From: Bryobacterales bacterium
GTDB taxonomy: Bacteria; Acidobacteriota; Terriglobia; Bryobacterales; Bryobacteraceae
NCBI GenBank assembly: GCA_020847975.1
Contig: JADLBD010000144.1
Coordinates: 1 to 64,000 of the forward strand
DNA: 64,000 nt
Direction of reading: 5' to 3'
Positions 1 to 11,465 of this stretch are shown here, piece after piece (within the stretch, counting starts at the first letter, position 1; each line of letters begins with the position of its first letter). The notes beneath the pieces are model-generated. The model was given only the letters and a program-made list of their open reading frames with translations, had not been told where the DNA came from and did not search any database. Position numbers and translations under genes: made by a program.

Positions 1-102
1 AATGAAGAAGCGATGCGCCCACTCTGCAGGCAGGGCGAGTTCTTCACCGATCCTACGACGTATTGGGACTCGCAGACCGGCGGAGACAAGACGTATACGT
101 AG
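1..102 (+). CDS. C-terminal end of an unidentified protein (5' truncated by window edge)
   Basis: The first reading frame is open from the window edge to a TAG at 100-102 and gives 33 residues ending TDPTTYWDSQTGGDKTYT. Its residues are balanced and its third codon positions GC-rich, like the real genes here; the overlapping frame 2 product is arginine-rich and looks like a shadow. No domain is recognisable in so short a tail. It would converge on the esterase gene that ends at 198. This is an inference from composition only. Confidence 0.4.
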   Translation, partial: NEEAMRPLCRQGEFFTDPTTYWDSQTGGDKTYT

Positions 103-197
103 GAAAGTGAGGACGTCGAGGCGAGCCAGCGGGAATACTCACCTCCAACAGTCCACAACGCTGCCAGCCTGTCGAAACAGCCTCGGAAGGTAGAACT

Positions 198-1172
198 CTA
201 CTTCTGCGCCGGCTCCCGGAACGACCGCTCCACCATGTCCTTCACGTCCGTCGACACTGCCTGATCGCGCCACAGCCATCGCACCATCTCGGGCAGAATC
301 GCCCCTCCCTGCTTCTGCCCGTGCCTCCCGATGCCCCACACGTAATTCACCTCGTAGCCCTTCTCCGTCAGCGCTCGCATCAGACGTACGTTCTGGTAAA
401 ACCAGTCGCGCGTCTGATCGTACTCCCCGTTCCGCCGCATCCCGCGATTGTCGTTGCGGCCATCCTGCATGAAAATGCGGATCGGCTTCTTCTCGCTCTT
501 GCGCACAATCTCCGGATACACGTGCCCGCCGCGCAGATTCACAAAGCTGCCGACAATGCTCAGCACTTTGTGGAAATGCTCCGGCCGCTCCCACGCCACC
601 GTGAACGCCGCAATCGCCCCCGAACTTGCGCCTCCAATGCCGTGCTGCTCAGGGTCCCTCGAGATGTTGTACTCCTTGTACAGCGCCGGCAACAGTTCAT
701 CCACAATCACCCGTGCATACTTGTCATCCAGCGAGTTGTACTCCGTGGGCCTGTTGGTATTCCGGTCGCCCCAATCATGCAGCGAGGGTTCCGGCTGATC
801 GGGCCTTCTCCCCGGGTTGATGAACACGCCGATCATTACCGGAATCTCCCTACGGTAAATCAGGTTGTCCATCACGTTCTGCGCCCGCGCGTCGCCTTCC
901 GGAGCCATGAACGCCTGCCCGTCGTTGAAGATCATCAAACTCGCTGCCACTGCCGGGTCATACTGCGCCGGAACGTACACCCAATACGTGTGCTGCGTAC
1001 CCGGATAGGCTTGGCTCGGCAGCGTGAACGGCCCCTTGATCTTCCCCTTCGGCACGCCCTCCTGCTCGAGCGAATCGGGCCCCAGCTTGTAATGAATATC
1101 GGTATTCGGCCCCTGCGCGCACGCGGCAGCCGCCATCAACAACACCGCCAATACCTGCTTCCCTGCCGTCAT
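198..1172 (-). CDS. Secreted alpha/beta-hydrolase esterase (Fes/IroE-like putative esterase family)
   Basis: About 324 residues. The ATG at 1172 is chosen because it starts a signal peptide ([20 protein letters not shown]) and lies 4 nt after the stop of the upstream gene; an in-frame start at 1223 would add a non-hydrophobic extension. The order of landmarks fits the Esterase D/enterochelin-esterase-like fold: an early [10 protein letters not shown] strand, a nucleophile-elbow candidate GGASSGA, an acid region FMQDGRND and a late GRHGQ histidine. The substrate is unknown; family members cleave esters of sugars, siderophores or xylan side chains. It is the last gene of a three-gene minus-strand run with a sugar-isomerase-like protein and a TrmB-type regulator, which suggests carbohydrate-linked hydrolysis in the periplasm. 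Confidence 0.8.
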   Translation of the reverse strand: MTAGKQVLAVLLMAAAACAQGPNTDIHYKLGPDSLEQEGVPKGKIKGPFTLPSQAYPGTQHTYWVYVPAQYDPAVAASLMIFNDGQAFMAPEGDARAQNVMDNLIYRREIPVMIGVFINPGRRPDQPEPSLHDWGDRNTNRPTEYNSLDDKYARVIVDELLPALYKEYNISRDPEQHGIGGASSGAIAAFTVAWERPEHFHKVLSIVGSFVNLRGGHVYPEIVRKSEKKPIRIFMQDGRNDNRGMRRNGEYDQTRDWFYQNVRLMRALTEKGYEVNYVWGIGRHGQKQGGAILPEMVRWLWRDQAVSTDVKDMVERSFREPAQK

Positions 1173-1176
1173 CCTC

Positions 1177-2262
1177 TCATCCCTCGCGCCAGCGAATTCC
1201 CGCATCCAGCTTGTTCCTGGCATACTCGAAACTCCGCTCCAGATCGATGCGCTGTTGCAGCTTCAGCGCTTCCTCATACGCCTCCGGCTGCTTCGATGGT
1301 CCCGCCGTCATCATCGCCCCGGCAAACGGATGCCCCTGCTTCGCCAGCGCCACAAACCGCGCAAACTGCGCGCCCGTGACCTTCGGGTAGCCCTTCCAGA
1401 ACTGCGGGTCGCTGTAGCAGGGCAGAAACTGCGGCGGGCGCCCCGTGATGATCTCCAGTTGCATCGCCGCCCGCGGGCACAGTTCATGAAACCGCGCTGT
1501 CAGCTTATGCAGATCAATGCTTCCCTCGCCGAGCGCCACCCATTGGAACATGATTCCGCCCGGAACCTCCCAAATCGCCGAATCGCGGAAATGCGAGGTC
1601 ACCACATAGGGAGCCAGCGTCTCCAGCGTCAGCATCGGATCCTCCAGCAGCCACATCGGATTGCCTACGTCGAGGTTCGATCCCACCAAGTCCGGACCCG
1701 CCTCCTCGATGATCGTCCGCACTTCCGCCGCGCTCAAGTCTCCATTGTGGTTCTCGATGGCGATCTTCACGCCATATTCCAACGCCCGCGCACGCACGCT
1801 CTTCAAAACCTTCACCGTCGCTTCCATGTGCGCTTCCACCGGCAGCTTTCCCCGCCGCTCGGACATGCTGCCCACGAAGCACCGCATCGCCGCCGCCCCC
1901 AGGGCCTTCGCCGTTCGCAACCCGCGCAGGATGTACTCCTCCGGCGTTCCATCGCCCTTCCTGTACGAAGCGGCGGTGGGACAGATGCAGCCGATGCCCC
2001 CGTCAATCCGGATTCCGTGCCGGTCAGCGGCGCCTTTCACTTTCGCCAGGTACGCCGGCTCCAGGCTCTCGAAGTCGCCCAGGCTCGAAATCTGGATCGC
2101 ATCCAGCTTCTGCTTCGCCGCATACTCGATGTGCTCCAAAGCCTTCCAGCGGAACGCCCGGATCGAATAGGTGTCATAACCCAGCCGCACGGGAGAAGCC
2201 CCGCGTAGCAGCGGCGCTGCCGCAACCGCGCCCATTGCCTTCAGGAAACTTCTGCGCCGCAC
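1177..2262 (-). CDS. Tat-exported sugar phosphate isomerase/epimerase-like TIM-barrel protein
   Basis: 361 residues. The N-terminus [18 protein letters not shown] is a classical twin-arginine signal. The rest matches the xylose-isomerase-like TIM barrel family (AP endonuclease 2 superfamily): [22 protein letters not shown] and [10 protein letters not shown] supply the usual metal-binding Glu/His/Asp positions. Members isomerise or epimerise sugars and polyols; the substrate cannot be read from sequence. The start is a GTG that overlaps the TAG stop of the TrmB gene (TAGTG, one shared base), so translation is probably coupled. The next gene starts 4 nt after its stop. Confidence 0.85.
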   Translation of the reverse strand: MRRRSFLKAMGAVAAAPLLRGASPVRLGYDTYSIRAFRWKALEHIEYAAKQKLDAIQISSLGDFESLEPAYLAKVKGAADRHGIRIDGGIGCICPTAASYRKGDGTPEEYILRGLRTAKALGAAAMRCFVGSMSERRGKLPVEAHMEATVKVLKSVRARALEYGVKIAIENHNGDLSAAEVRTIIEEAGPDLVGSNLDVGNPMWLLEDPMLTLETLAPYVVTSHFRDSAIWEVPGGIMFQWVALGEGSIDLHKLTARFHELCPRAAMQLEIITGRPPQFLPCYSDPQFWKGYPKVTGAQFARFVALAKQGHPFAGAMMTAGPSKQPEAYEEALKLQQRIDLERSFEYARNKLDAGIRWREG

Positions 2263-3083
2263 TACTCGATTACTTCCCCTTTGTTCCAGTGAACCTCAAA
2301 CAACCCCCTCATCGCTTCCCCCATCCCCTGATGGTCGAACACCACGGAAGTCCACGACGGCTTCGTGATCACCGGGTCGAGCAGCGCAATCAGCCCCTGC
2401 TTGCCGTCAAACACCGCCAGCTTCATCGGCAGCGATCCCGTTTGCCGTACTTCCACACCCAAGGCGATGTACTCCTTCAGCCGCAGCCGGTGTTCTTCAT
2501 CGAGCGGCCCTTTCTCAAACAACAGGCGGCACACAACCCCGCGCTCGCGGGCCTGTTTTACAAGCTGCTCATCGAGCGGATCCACGGCATAAGGCGGCCG
2601 CGAAAACTCCAGGTACTCTCGTTTCACCTCGCCGAGCATGGCCCGGAACTGCGTTCCGCTCTGCGACGGCTCACTCACGATCCGCAGGAAATCGAGCGTC
2701 CCCCTGCCCCCCATTCCTTCCGAATAGGCCGCATTCAAATCCGCAATCAAACCATCGCCCAGCCGGTTCTGTTCCTGGATCTCCTTATCGAGCATCCGCT
2801 GCCGCCGCGCCTGATACGCCGGCACCGCCAGACCCGGCTCCACCGCGGAAAACAGCTTCGTCTTTTCCTGTACTACCTGCGCGAAACCCTTCTCCACCAG
2901 GCTGTCCAGCACTTCGTAGATCTTCTGCCGCGGCACGTGCGCCCGCGCCGCCAGTTCCAGGGCCTTGAACCTCGGATGACCTATCAATACCAGGTAGGAT
3001 CGCGCTTCATAGGCATTCAGGCCGATTTGTTGCAGCCTGCGCCAGAAAAGCTGAAAATCCATCTCCGCCAGATCTCGTTGCAT
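2262..3083 (-). CDS. TrmB-family transcriptional regulator
   Basis: 273 residues. An N-terminal winged helix-turn-helix (about residues 12-75: LNAYEARSYLVLIGHP, ARAHVPRQKIYEVLDSLVEKGF) is followed by a coiled linker and a C-terminal phospholipase-D-like region (about 125-270), the domain order of TrmB-like sugar-responsive regulators. It is the first gene of the three-gene minus-strand run and diverges from the GDPD gene across about 160 bp, so it may control one or both sides. The ATG at 3083 has no clear Shine-Dalgarno; an ATG at 3062 is a possible alternative. The inducer is unknown. Confidence 0.85.
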   Translation of the reverse strand: MQRDLAEMDFQLFWRRLQQIGLNAYEARSYLVLIGHPRFKALELAARAHVPRQKIYEVLDSLVEKGFAQVVQEKTKLFSAVEPGLAVPAYQARRQRMLDKEIQEQNRLGDGLIADLNAAYSEGMGGRGTLDFLRIVSEPSQSGTQFRAMLGEVKREYLEFSRPPYAVDPLDEQLVKQARERGVVCRLLFEKGPLDEEHRLRLKEYIALGVEVRQTGSLPMKLAVFDGKQGLIALLDPVITKPSWTSVVFDHQGMGEAMRGLFEVHWNKGEVIE

Positions 3084-3242
3084 GATTACAGGTTCATGAG
3101 CATATCAAAACAGGATGCCGGGCGTGGACGGATCGCATGGCGCAAGAGGTGGGACCGTTTTCTCCTTTTCAGGTGGCCTGTAGTACAATCCCCAAGGGTT
3201 GCCGGGTTGCTGTCTTTACAGCCTCCGGGCAGGAAAAAACAG

Positions 3243-4124
3243 ATGGCGCGATTCTCGTTCTCTTCGGTAATTTGCCTGATCCTGTGTGCGGGGACCGGCT
3301 GGGGCGGCGCGAACGGGCCTCTCGTGATCGCGCACCGCGGGGGAATGGCGCAACGGCCGGAGAACACCATGGATGCGTTCCGGAACGCCGCCGCGCTCGG
3401 CGCGGAAGTGCTGGAATTCGACATGGGCGTGACCGCGGACGATCAGGTGGTGTTGCACCACAACACCTCGCTTGACCGGGAAATCTGCACGCCTGCTCCA
3501 GGCGCGGGCATCACTTTTCCCGCCCACATTCGCAGCCTCACGCTGGCGCAGATCCGCCAGGTGGATTGCGGCTCGCGCCCTCCGCGAGCATTTCCCAACC
3601 AGCAGCCCTCGCCGGGGGCACACATCCCCACTTTGGACGAATTTGTGCAAGCCTTCCGCGGCCGCAATGTCGTTCTGTTCGGCGAGACGAAGATGGAGCC
3701 GGACAACTCGCCGTATTTTGTCCCCCCGGCCAGGTTTGTCTCGCTGGTCTACGCCGTCCTGAAGAAATACGGCGCCGAGCGAAAGTTTCTTCTTCAATCG
3801 GGCGACTATCGCACGCTGGATGAGATGAGAAAACTCGACCCCGCCATCGGCCGCTGTCTGGTGGGCGCCCGCCGGTTCAAACCCGGCTATCCGGCTCTCG
3901 CCCGCAAACACCAGGCCACGCACATCATGCTCCACTTCAACGATCTCGCCGCGGGCGACATGGACAAACTCCACCGCGCGGGCCTGAAAGTCTACTCGAG
4001 CACGGCGGACGATCCGGCGAGCTGGCGCAAATACGTTGCGCTCGGCATGGATGGGATCCTCACCAATGATCCAGCCGGGCTGATTCGCTGGCTGGCGAAC
4101 GAGGGGCTGCGGAGCCGGCGCTGA
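3243..4124 (+). CDS. Secreted glycerophosphodiester phosphodiesterase
   Basis: About 293 residues. The ATG at 3243 is preferred because AGGAAA precedes it at normal spacing and it begins a signal peptide (MARFSFSSVICLILCAGTGWG); the frame stays open far upstream without meaning. GDPD catalytic signatures are complete: AHRGG...RPENTMDAF (first His, Glu), EVLEFDMGVTADDQVVLHH (metal Glu/Asp and second His), and a late TNDPAGL before the C-terminus. The enzyme splits deacylated phospholipid diesters into sn-glycerol 3-phosphate and an alcohol, probably in the periplasm. It is transcribed divergently from the TrmB regulator. Confidence 0.92.
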   Translation: MARFSFSSVICLILCAGTGWGGANGPLVIAHRGGMAQRPENTMDAFRNAAALGAEVLEFDMGVTADDQVVLHHNTSLDREICTPAPGAGITFPAHIRSLTLAQIRQVDCGSRPPRAFPNQQPSPGAHIPTLDEFVQAFRGRNVVLFGETKMEPDNSPYFVPPARFVSLVYAVLKKYGAERKFLLQSGDYRTLDEMRKLDPAIGRCLVGARRFKPGYPALARKHQATHIMLHFNDLAAGDMDKLHRAGLKVYSSTADDPASWRKYVALGMDGILTNDPAGLIRWLANEGLRSRR

Positions 4125-4145
4125 GCCGCATTCCATCTCGCACGG

Positions 4146-4200
4146 AGCAGACGGCGCGGGACGGTCTGCTACAATCCTCGGTAGCCGTACCCAAAGGAGG
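4146..4200 (+). promoter_or_regulatory. Inverted repeat, -10-like box and Shine-Dalgarno before the AAA+/VWA operon
   Basis: AGCAGAC (4146-4152) and GTCTGCT (4164-4170) are perfect 7-bp inverted arms with an 11-nt spacer. The right arm runs into a TACAAT -10-like box (4170-4175), an arrangement expected of an operator. AAAGGAGG follows at 4193-4200. Alternatively the repeat is a weak terminator for the GDPD gene, but it has no T-tract. No good -35 box was seen. Confidence 0.45.
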
Positions 4201-4209
4201 ATGCTCGAG

Positions 4210-5700
<1,491 letters not shown>

Positions 5701-5721
5701 CCGCTCTCCCGGAGGGCCTTC

Positions 5722-6945
5722 ATGAAGTGGATTAAGTACTCGCGCTACACCCCCGAAGACCTGGAGATCAGTTCCGAGGACTTGATGCGCGCCTTAGCCG
5801 ATTTCTTCCTTCGAAGCGGCTTCGACAACCCCTACTACCCGAATCCCAACCGCGCGATGTCCTTCCAGGAACTGCGCGAGGCCATCGAGCAGGCGCTCTA
5901 CGACGACCGTCTTCTCGATGCCGAAAAGATGGAGCAAATCAGAGAACTCCTCGACAGGATGACCCCCGAGGAACTCGACCGGCTCGTCGACCGCCTCACC
6001 CGGCAACTGGTGCAGGAAGGCCACGTGCGCCTCGATGACCAGCAGGGAACCACCGGAGCGGGCGGGGATGCCGAGAACAACTCCACCGTCGAGATCACCG
6101 ACAAGTCCATCGACTTCCTCGGCTACAAGACCCTCAAGGATCTCCTCGGCTCGCTGGGCAAATCGAGCTTTGGAGCCCACGATACCCGCGACCTTGCCAC
6201 CGGTATCGAAGCCAGCGGCGCCTCCAAGCAATACGAGTTCGGCGACACCTTGAACCTCGATATCTCCACCACTCTCTTCTCCGCCATGCGCCGCGAGGGG
6301 CTGAGCCTGCCCTTGAATCTCGAATACAAGGACCTCCACGTCCATCAGTCCGAATACCGCAGTTCCTGCGCCACCGTGCTGATGCTCGATTGCAGCCACA
6401 GCATGATCCTTTACGGCGAAGACCGTTTCACACCGGCCAAGAAGGTTGCACTCGCCTTAGCGCATCTCATCCGCACGCAGTTCCCCGGCGATACGCTCCG
6501 CTGCGTCCTCTTCCATGATTCCGCCGAGGAAGTGCGGTTGTCCGAACTGGCGCAGGTCCACGTGGGCCCCTGGTACACGAACACTCGCGACGGCCTCATT
6601 CTCGCCCAGCGCCTGCTCGAGAAAGAGCGCAAGGACATGAAGCAGATCATCATGATCACCGACGGCAAACCCTCGGCGCTGACCCTCGATGACGGCAAGA
6701 TGTACCGCAACGCTTTCGGCCTCGACCCTCTCGTCATCAGCCGCACTCTCGAAGAGGTGGGCCGCTGCAAGCGCAAGGGCATCCTGATCAACACCTTCAT
6801 GCTCGCCAGCGACTACGGCCTCGTGCAGTTCGTCCAGCAGGTGACCGAACTGTGCCGCGGCAAAGCCTACTTCACCACCCCGTATACTCTCGGCGAGTAT
6901 CTCCTGCTCGATTACATGAACCGCAAGACCAAGACGATTCACTAG
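5722..6945 (+). CDS. VWA-domain protein (CoxE / ChlD-like), partner of the upstream AAA+ ATPase
   Basis: 407 residues. The N-terminal half is acidic and helical (residues 1-165, [18 protein letters not shown]). A von Willebrand A domain follows with an intact MIDAS: D223-C-S225-H-S227, a later YTNTRDG threonine and IMITDGKPS. MoxR/ChlI-class ATPases typically pair with VWA proteins that bind metal and recruit the substrate. CCGGAGGG lies 6-13 nt before the ATG. Its TAG stop shares a CTAG palindrome with the stop of the opposing TPR gene, leaving no room for a separate terminator. Confidence 0.85.
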   Translation: MKWIKYSRYTPEDLEISSEDLMRALADFFLRSGFDNPYYPNPNRAMSFQELREAIEQALYDDRLLDAEKMEQIRELLDRMTPEELDRLVDRLTRQLVQEGHVRLDDQQGTTGAGGDAENNSTVEITDKSIDFLGYKTLKDLLGSLGKSSFGAHDTRDLATGIEASGASKQYEFGDTLNLDISTTLFSAMRREGLSLPLNLEYKDLHVHQSEYRSSCATVLMLDCSHSMILYGEDRFTPAKKVALALAHLIRTQFPGDTLRCVLFHDSAEEVRLSELAQVHVGPWYTNTRDGLILAQRLLEKERKDMKQIIMITDGKPSALTLDDGKMYRNAFGLDPLVISRTLEEVGRCKRKGILINTFMLASDYGLVQFVQQVTELCRGKAYFTTPYTLGEYLLLDYMNRKTKTIH

Positions 6946-8774
6946 GGGAGCGGGGTCTTCGCCGCCACCACATCGCGCTCCTTTTTGAGCGATGCTTTCA
7001 GAGCCGCCGCCCGGTTGTGATAGGCGTTAGCATAATCCGGAAGATGGTGCAGCGCCTGGTTGAAGTCCGCGATGGCTCGCGAATATTCGCCCATCAGCAG
7101 CCAGGCGAATCCTCGCGCGTTGTATGCTTGCGGATAATCCGGCCTTAGTTGAATCGCGCGGCTGAACTCGTCGATTGCCTGCGCGTATTGCCGCGCATTG
7201 ATCAGTTCCTTGGCGCGGCGATAGCGCGCCTCGGCCGATTCCAGGGTGGAAGAAGTGCTGGGAGCCGCGGGCGCGGCCTGCCGCGCGCCTGCCTGCCGCA
7301 TCTTCTCCTCTCGTGCCGCCTTCACCGCCACCTCGCGGTTGTGCATTGCGTTGGCATACTGCGGAGAAAGCTTCAGGGCCATGTCGAAATCCGCAATCGC
7401 GCTGGTGTATTCCTTCATCAGCAATCGCGCGAAGCCGCGGGCGTTGAATGCCTCGGCATAGCCCGGCTTCAGAAGCACCGCTGCGTTCAACTCTTCGATG
7501 GCCTTCACATACTGATGGGCATAAATGAAATCGCGGCCCGCGCGCCAGTGCGCCTCGGCGGCGCGCGGGTCCGCCGGCGCTTTCGCGGGAACAGGAGGAG
7601 TTGCCCGAGAGACTGCGGGCGCAGGAGTTGGAACCGGCTTCGCTGCCGGTTTTGACGGCGGCTTCGATAAAGCCGCTATGTTCTCGCCGGCCTGCCGCAG
7701 CATCAGCTTTGCCTCTTCCGATGCCGGGTACAGGCTGAGAGCCTGCTGCATGTCCTCGCGCGCCTTCTCGTAGCGTCCGGAGAGCATGTAGGCCCGCCCG
7801 CGCTCGAGGAACGCTTCCGCGTAGTCCGGCCGCAGCCGCAGCGAAGCGGCGAAGTCTTCGAGGGCATTCTCAATCCGGCCCGTGTTGACATGAGCGATTC
7901 CCAGATTCAAGTGCAGGCGCGGATTGTTCGGATCGAGAGCGATCACCTTCGTCAAGGCTTTCTCCGCCTCGTCATATCTTTTCACCCGCAGGCTGGATTC
8001 ACCCAGGAGCTGCCACGCCAGGGCGCTTGTTGGGTCCAGTTCCACGGCGCGCTGCAAGTCGGGTATGGCGGCGGCGAACTGCCCAAGCTGGTAAAAAACG
8101 CCGCCTCTCTCGAGCCGGGCATCGCCGTTGTCGGGAGAAAGGGTGACGGCAATCGCAAGATCCTGCTGGGCCTCCGCCAGACGCCCGAATTTTCGCAGGA
8201 TCACGGCGCGGTCGAAGTAGTTACGCCCGTCCCCCGGACGCCAGCGGACCGCCTTGGAATACTGCTCCAGGGCTTGCTTGAAATCTCCCAACTGGATAAA
8301 CGCCAAGCCGCAGGAATGATAAATTTCGGCCCGCTCGATCAGTTCCTGTTCGAGTTCCGCCGCCCGCTGATAATCCGGGATCGCCTTCGCAGGTTGATAC
8401 AGCTTCAAATACGCATCGCCTCTCCAGTGCAAGGCCACCGCATCCCGCGGCTCGAGTTGCAGCGCCCGGCCCAGGCGGTCCAGCGCCCTTTGCGGATCAT
8501 TCTGCAACAGGGCCACTCTTCCGAGGTGCCGCCATGCCGGGGCGTAGCTTAGGTCCGCCGCCACCGCCTTCTCGTACGCCTCCGCGGCCCGCGCATAGTC
8601 CGCCGCGACTTCCGCCTGCCAGCCCTGTTGAAACAGCTTCTCCGCCGGATTGACGCCCGGTTGCACCGGCGATCTGCCGGCCTGTGTGGCGTGGCGGGTG
8701 CAGGAAGGGATCATCATGGCAGCGGCGAACAGAACCAATAGTCCGGTGGCTGCCTTTTCTAAGGAGAACTTCAT
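6942..8774 (-). CDS. TPR-repeat lipoprotein
   Basis: 610 residues. The start at 8774 is chosen because it begins a lipoprotein signal peptide (MKFSLEKAATGLLVLFAAAM, lipobox IPSC); the frame remains open far upstream as an empty antisense frame of the receptor gene. Residues 45-380 hold about ten TPR units (for example YAPAWRHLGRVALLQNDPQR). Two Pro/Ala-rich linkers then separate two further TPR blocks that resemble each other strongly (FNARGFARLLMKEYTSAIAD versus YNARGFAWLLMGEYSRAIAD), pointing to internal duplication. It is probably a membrane-anchored scaffold; partners are unknown. It is divergent from the receptor at 8874. Confidence 0.85.
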   Translation of the reverse strand: MKFSLEKAATGLLVLFAAAMMIPSCTRHATQAGRSPVQPGVNPAEKLFQQGWQAEVAADYARAAEAYEKAVAADLSYAPAWRHLGRVALLQNDPQRALDRLGRALQLEPRDAVALHWRGDAYLKLYQPAKAIPDYQRAAELEQELIERAEIYHSCGLAFIQLGDFKQALEQYSKAVRWRPGDGRNYFDRAVILRKFGRLAEAQQDLAIAVTLSPDNGDARLERGGVFYQLGQFAAAIPDLQRAVELDPTSALAWQLLGESSLRVKRYDEAEKALTKVIALDPNNPRLHLNLGIAHVNTGRIENALEDFAASLRLRPDYAEAFLERGRAYMLSGRYEKAREDMQQALSLYPASEEAKLMLRQAGENIAALSKPPSKPAAKPVPTPAPAVSRATPPVPAKAPADPRAAEAHWRAGRDFIYAHQYVKAIEELNAAVLLKPGYAEAFNARGFARLLMKEYTSAIADFDMALKLSPQYANAMHNREVAVKAAREEKMRQAGARQAAPAAPSTSSTLESAEARYRRAKELINARQYAQAIDEFSRAIQLRPDYPQAYNARGFAWLLMGEYSRAIADFNQALHHLPDYANAYHNRAAALKASLKKERDVVAAKTPLP

Positions 8775-8873
8775 TACCCTAGACCTATCGTTCAGTATCG
8801 GACAAAGGCGGGCGGAACGCACGCGCATGGTGGAGCGTACGCGCTCGCGTCTTCGGAGCAAGTATACTGAGAC

Positions 8874-11465
8874 TTGCGATTTCTCCTTTTCCTGACTTTT
8901 CTGCTGTCTGTAGAAGCGGCGGATAACAAGACCGGGCGGAAGGACGCGCCGGCGGCGGATGCCGCCGCGCCCGCGCCCAAGCCGTCGGGCACGACGCTGG
9001 CGGCGGCGGCGGCGCGCCGCAATGAGAACGTCGCGGTGAACCGTATTGACACCGACGTTCTCAAAGAGTCGAACATCCGTCTGGGGGTGAACTACTCCAT
9101 TCTTCCCGTGCCGCTGGCGGAGAGGAGCTATTACACCGCCGAGCATGGCCGGCCTCCCGGCGAACTCAGCGTGCTCAAGGCCGCTCCCATTGCCTCGGGA
9201 TTTCACGCCGACCTGTTCGAGGAACTTCGCAACAGCGTGTTCAATGCGCGCACGTTCTTCCAATCCGGGCCGGTGAAGCCTTCGCGCCAGAACAGCTACG
9301 GCGGGCGGTTCACCACACAGGTGCGCGGCCTGGGAGCGCTTACCGGAAGCTTCGGCCAGCGCAAGATTCGCGGCATGGTGAACGGAAACGTTCTGGTTCC
9401 GCTCGCCAACGAGCGAACGCCCACTGCAACGGATCCGGCTTTGCGGGCGATGGTGCAGCGCTTTCTCGACGCCTATCCGGCGGAACTGCCCAACCGGCAG
9501 GACTTTGACGAACGCGCCCTCAATACGAACTCTCCGCAGCGCATCGACGAACTGGATGGCAGCCTGCGGCTGGACCGGCAGTTGACGGACAAGATGAGGC
9601 TGTTCGCCACGCACTCGATCAACCGCCAGCGAGTGAGCGCCTTCGAGTTGGTGGCCGGGCAAAATCCGGACATGGAGATCCACAATCACCGCTCGCGGCT
9701 GACGCTCGATTACAGTCCGTCCGCCTTTACGGACATCTCGATCGGCATGGGATTCACGCGCAACCTGTCCCTGTTGAAGCCCGAGCCGAACGCAGTGGGC
9801 CCGCGCGTGCGCATGGGGTATCAGATTGACGAACTGGGGCCCGACAGCCATTTCCCCATCAACCGCGCGCAGAACAGCTACCGCTGGGGCCTGGTGGGCG
9901 CGCACCGCGTCGCTGGCGGGCGCCATACGCTCACCTTCGGCGGCGATGCGTCGCGGATTCAGGTGAATGGCTCGGAAACCAACAACTCCCGCGGACTCAT
10001 CTGGTTCGCCAGCAACTTCGGCAAGACGGCGATCCAGAATTTCCTTGCCGGGCAGGCAACCACTTATGAAGTGATGGTGGGCGATCTGAGCCGCGGCTTC
10101 CGCAACTGGGGCGCGAATACCTTTTTTGGCGATCAATGGCGCGTCAATTCGAAGCTTCAGATCTACGCAGGCCTGCGCTATAACCTGGTCACCACACCCA
10201 ATGAAGTGAACAACCGCGAGAAGCTGCCGTACCATTGCGACTGCAACAACTTCAGCCCGCGTTTTCATATTGCCTATCAGTTGCCCAGCCAGTGGATGTT
10301 GCGCATGGGCTACACGGTGAGCTTTGATGAAATCCCTCCTGTGACTTATCAGCAAGTCCGCTACTCGCCGCCGGAGGTCTTGTATATCCAGGTGCAGAGT
10401 CCGAATCTGCTGGATCCGCTGGCGGGCATCAATCTCCAGAACGCCAACGCGCGTACGTCGCCCACTTTTTTCAGCCCCGATCTGGTCTCCCCTTACGTGC
10501 ATCAATACAACTTCAGCCTCGAGCGGCGGATCGGCCAGGCGAACTTGCGCCTGGGATATGTGGGGAGCCGGACGTTCAAATTGATGAACGTCTACATCAG
10601 CAACCGCGCCGAGGTGGTCCCGGGGATTCCGTTGACCACGGATACGGTGGACCAGCGGCGGCCTGATCCGCGCTTCTATGATGTGAAGGACATCGTCAAT
10701 GCCGGCATCGCCTATCTTGACGGAGCAATGGCGTCGGTGGAGTTGCCGCGCTGGCGCGGCCTCAACATGGGCTTCACATACGTCTTTTCGAAAGCGATCG
10801 ATCAGGGCGCGGACTTCACGGCCACGGCGGCGAACCGCGACCTTTCGGGCGGCCGTGCGCAGAGCCAGTACGAATCCCTCAAGGACCGCAAAGGACTGAG
10901 CAACTTCGACTCGACGCACTCGGTGATGATCTACCAGAGTTGGGATCTGCCGAAGGTCTCGACGGCGCGCTCCTGGGTGAAATGGTTTACCGACAACTGG
11001 CAATGGTCCAGTTCGGCATTGATCAAATCGGGCACACCGCTGACGCTGTATGTCGGCAGCGACGCGCCGGGTTACGGTAATGTTGACGGCGGCCCCAGCG
11101 ACCGGCCGAATATCCTTGATCCCTCCATTCTCGGGATGACCATCTCGAACCCCGATATCGCACCTCAGATCCTGCGCCGCGACCGGTTCGGGTTCATCGT
11201 GCCGGGCGAGTCTCGAGGCAATCTCGGCAAAGGGACGTTCCGCAAGGCGGGCATCGCCAATTGGAACGGCGGACTGACGAAGCGCTGGCGTCTTCCCGGG
11301 GCGGCGGAACGCCTGGTGCAGTTCCGGGTCGAATCGTTCAACCTCGGCAATCACCCGCAGTTCGGCGAACCGAACAGAAACCTGAACGCGACGGCATTCG
11401 GCAAGATTACGACGACGCTCAACGACGGGCGGATCTTCCAGCTCGGGCTACGGTTTATCCTGTAG
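8874..11465 (+). CDS. Oar-like outer-membrane beta-barrel receptor lacking the N-terminal regulatory domain
   Basis: 863 residues from a TTG; an in-frame TGA lies just upstream, so this is the earliest possible start. It gives a short signal peptide (MRFLLFLTFLLSVEA). Acidobacterial TonB-dependent receptors normally carry a carboxypeptidase-like domain and a clear plug; here only an Ala/Pro-rich linker and about 100 residues precede the barrel. The C-terminal two thirds alternate aromatic beta strands and end in IFQLGLRFIL, the outer-membrane signature. AGTATACT (8861-8868) could serve as a -10 box in either direction; for this gene it would give an almost leaderless mRNA. The 3' end overlaps the opposing gene by 18 bp. 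The ligand is unknown. Confidence 0.8.
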   Translation: MRFLLFLTFLLSVEAADNKTGRKDAPAADAAAPAPKPSGTTLAAAAARRNENVAVNRIDTDVLKESNIRLGVNYSILPVPLAERSYYTAEHGRPPGELSVLKAAPIASGFHADLFEELRNSVFNARTFFQSGPVKPSRQNSYGGRFTTQVRGLGALTGSFGQRKIRGMVNGNVLVPLANERTPTATDPALRAMVQRFLDAYPAELPNRQDFDERALNTNSPQRIDELDGSLRLDRQLTDKMRLFATHSINRQRVSAFELVAGQNPDMEIHNHRSRLTLDYSPSAFTDISIGMGFTRNLSLLKPEPNAVGPRVRMGYQIDELGPDSHFPINRAQNSYRWGLVGAHRVAGGRHTLTFGGDASRIQVNGSETNNSRGLIWFASNFGKTAIQNFLAGQATTYEVMVGDLSRGFRNWGANTFFGDQWRVNSKLQIYAGLRYNLVTTPNEVNNREKLPYHCDCNNFSPRFHIAYQLPSQWMLRMGYTVSFDEIPPVTYQQVRYSPPEVLYIQVQSPNLLDPLAGINLQNANARTSPTFFSPDLVSPYVHQYNFSLERRIGQANLRLGYVGSRTFKLMNVYISNRAEVVPGIPLTTDTVDQRRPDPRFYDVKDIVNAGIAYLDGAMASVELPRWRGLNMGFTYVFSKAIDQGADFTATAANRDLSGGRAQSQYESLKDRKGLSNFDSTHSVMIYQSWDLPKVSTARSWVKWFTDNWQWSSSALIKSGTPLTLYVGSDAPGYGNVDGGPSDRPNILDPSILGMTISNPDIAPQILRRDRFGFIVPGESRGNLGKGTFRKAGIANWNGGLTKRWRLPGAAERLVQFRVESFNLGNHPQFGEPNRNLNATAFGKITTTLNDGRIFQLGLRFIL

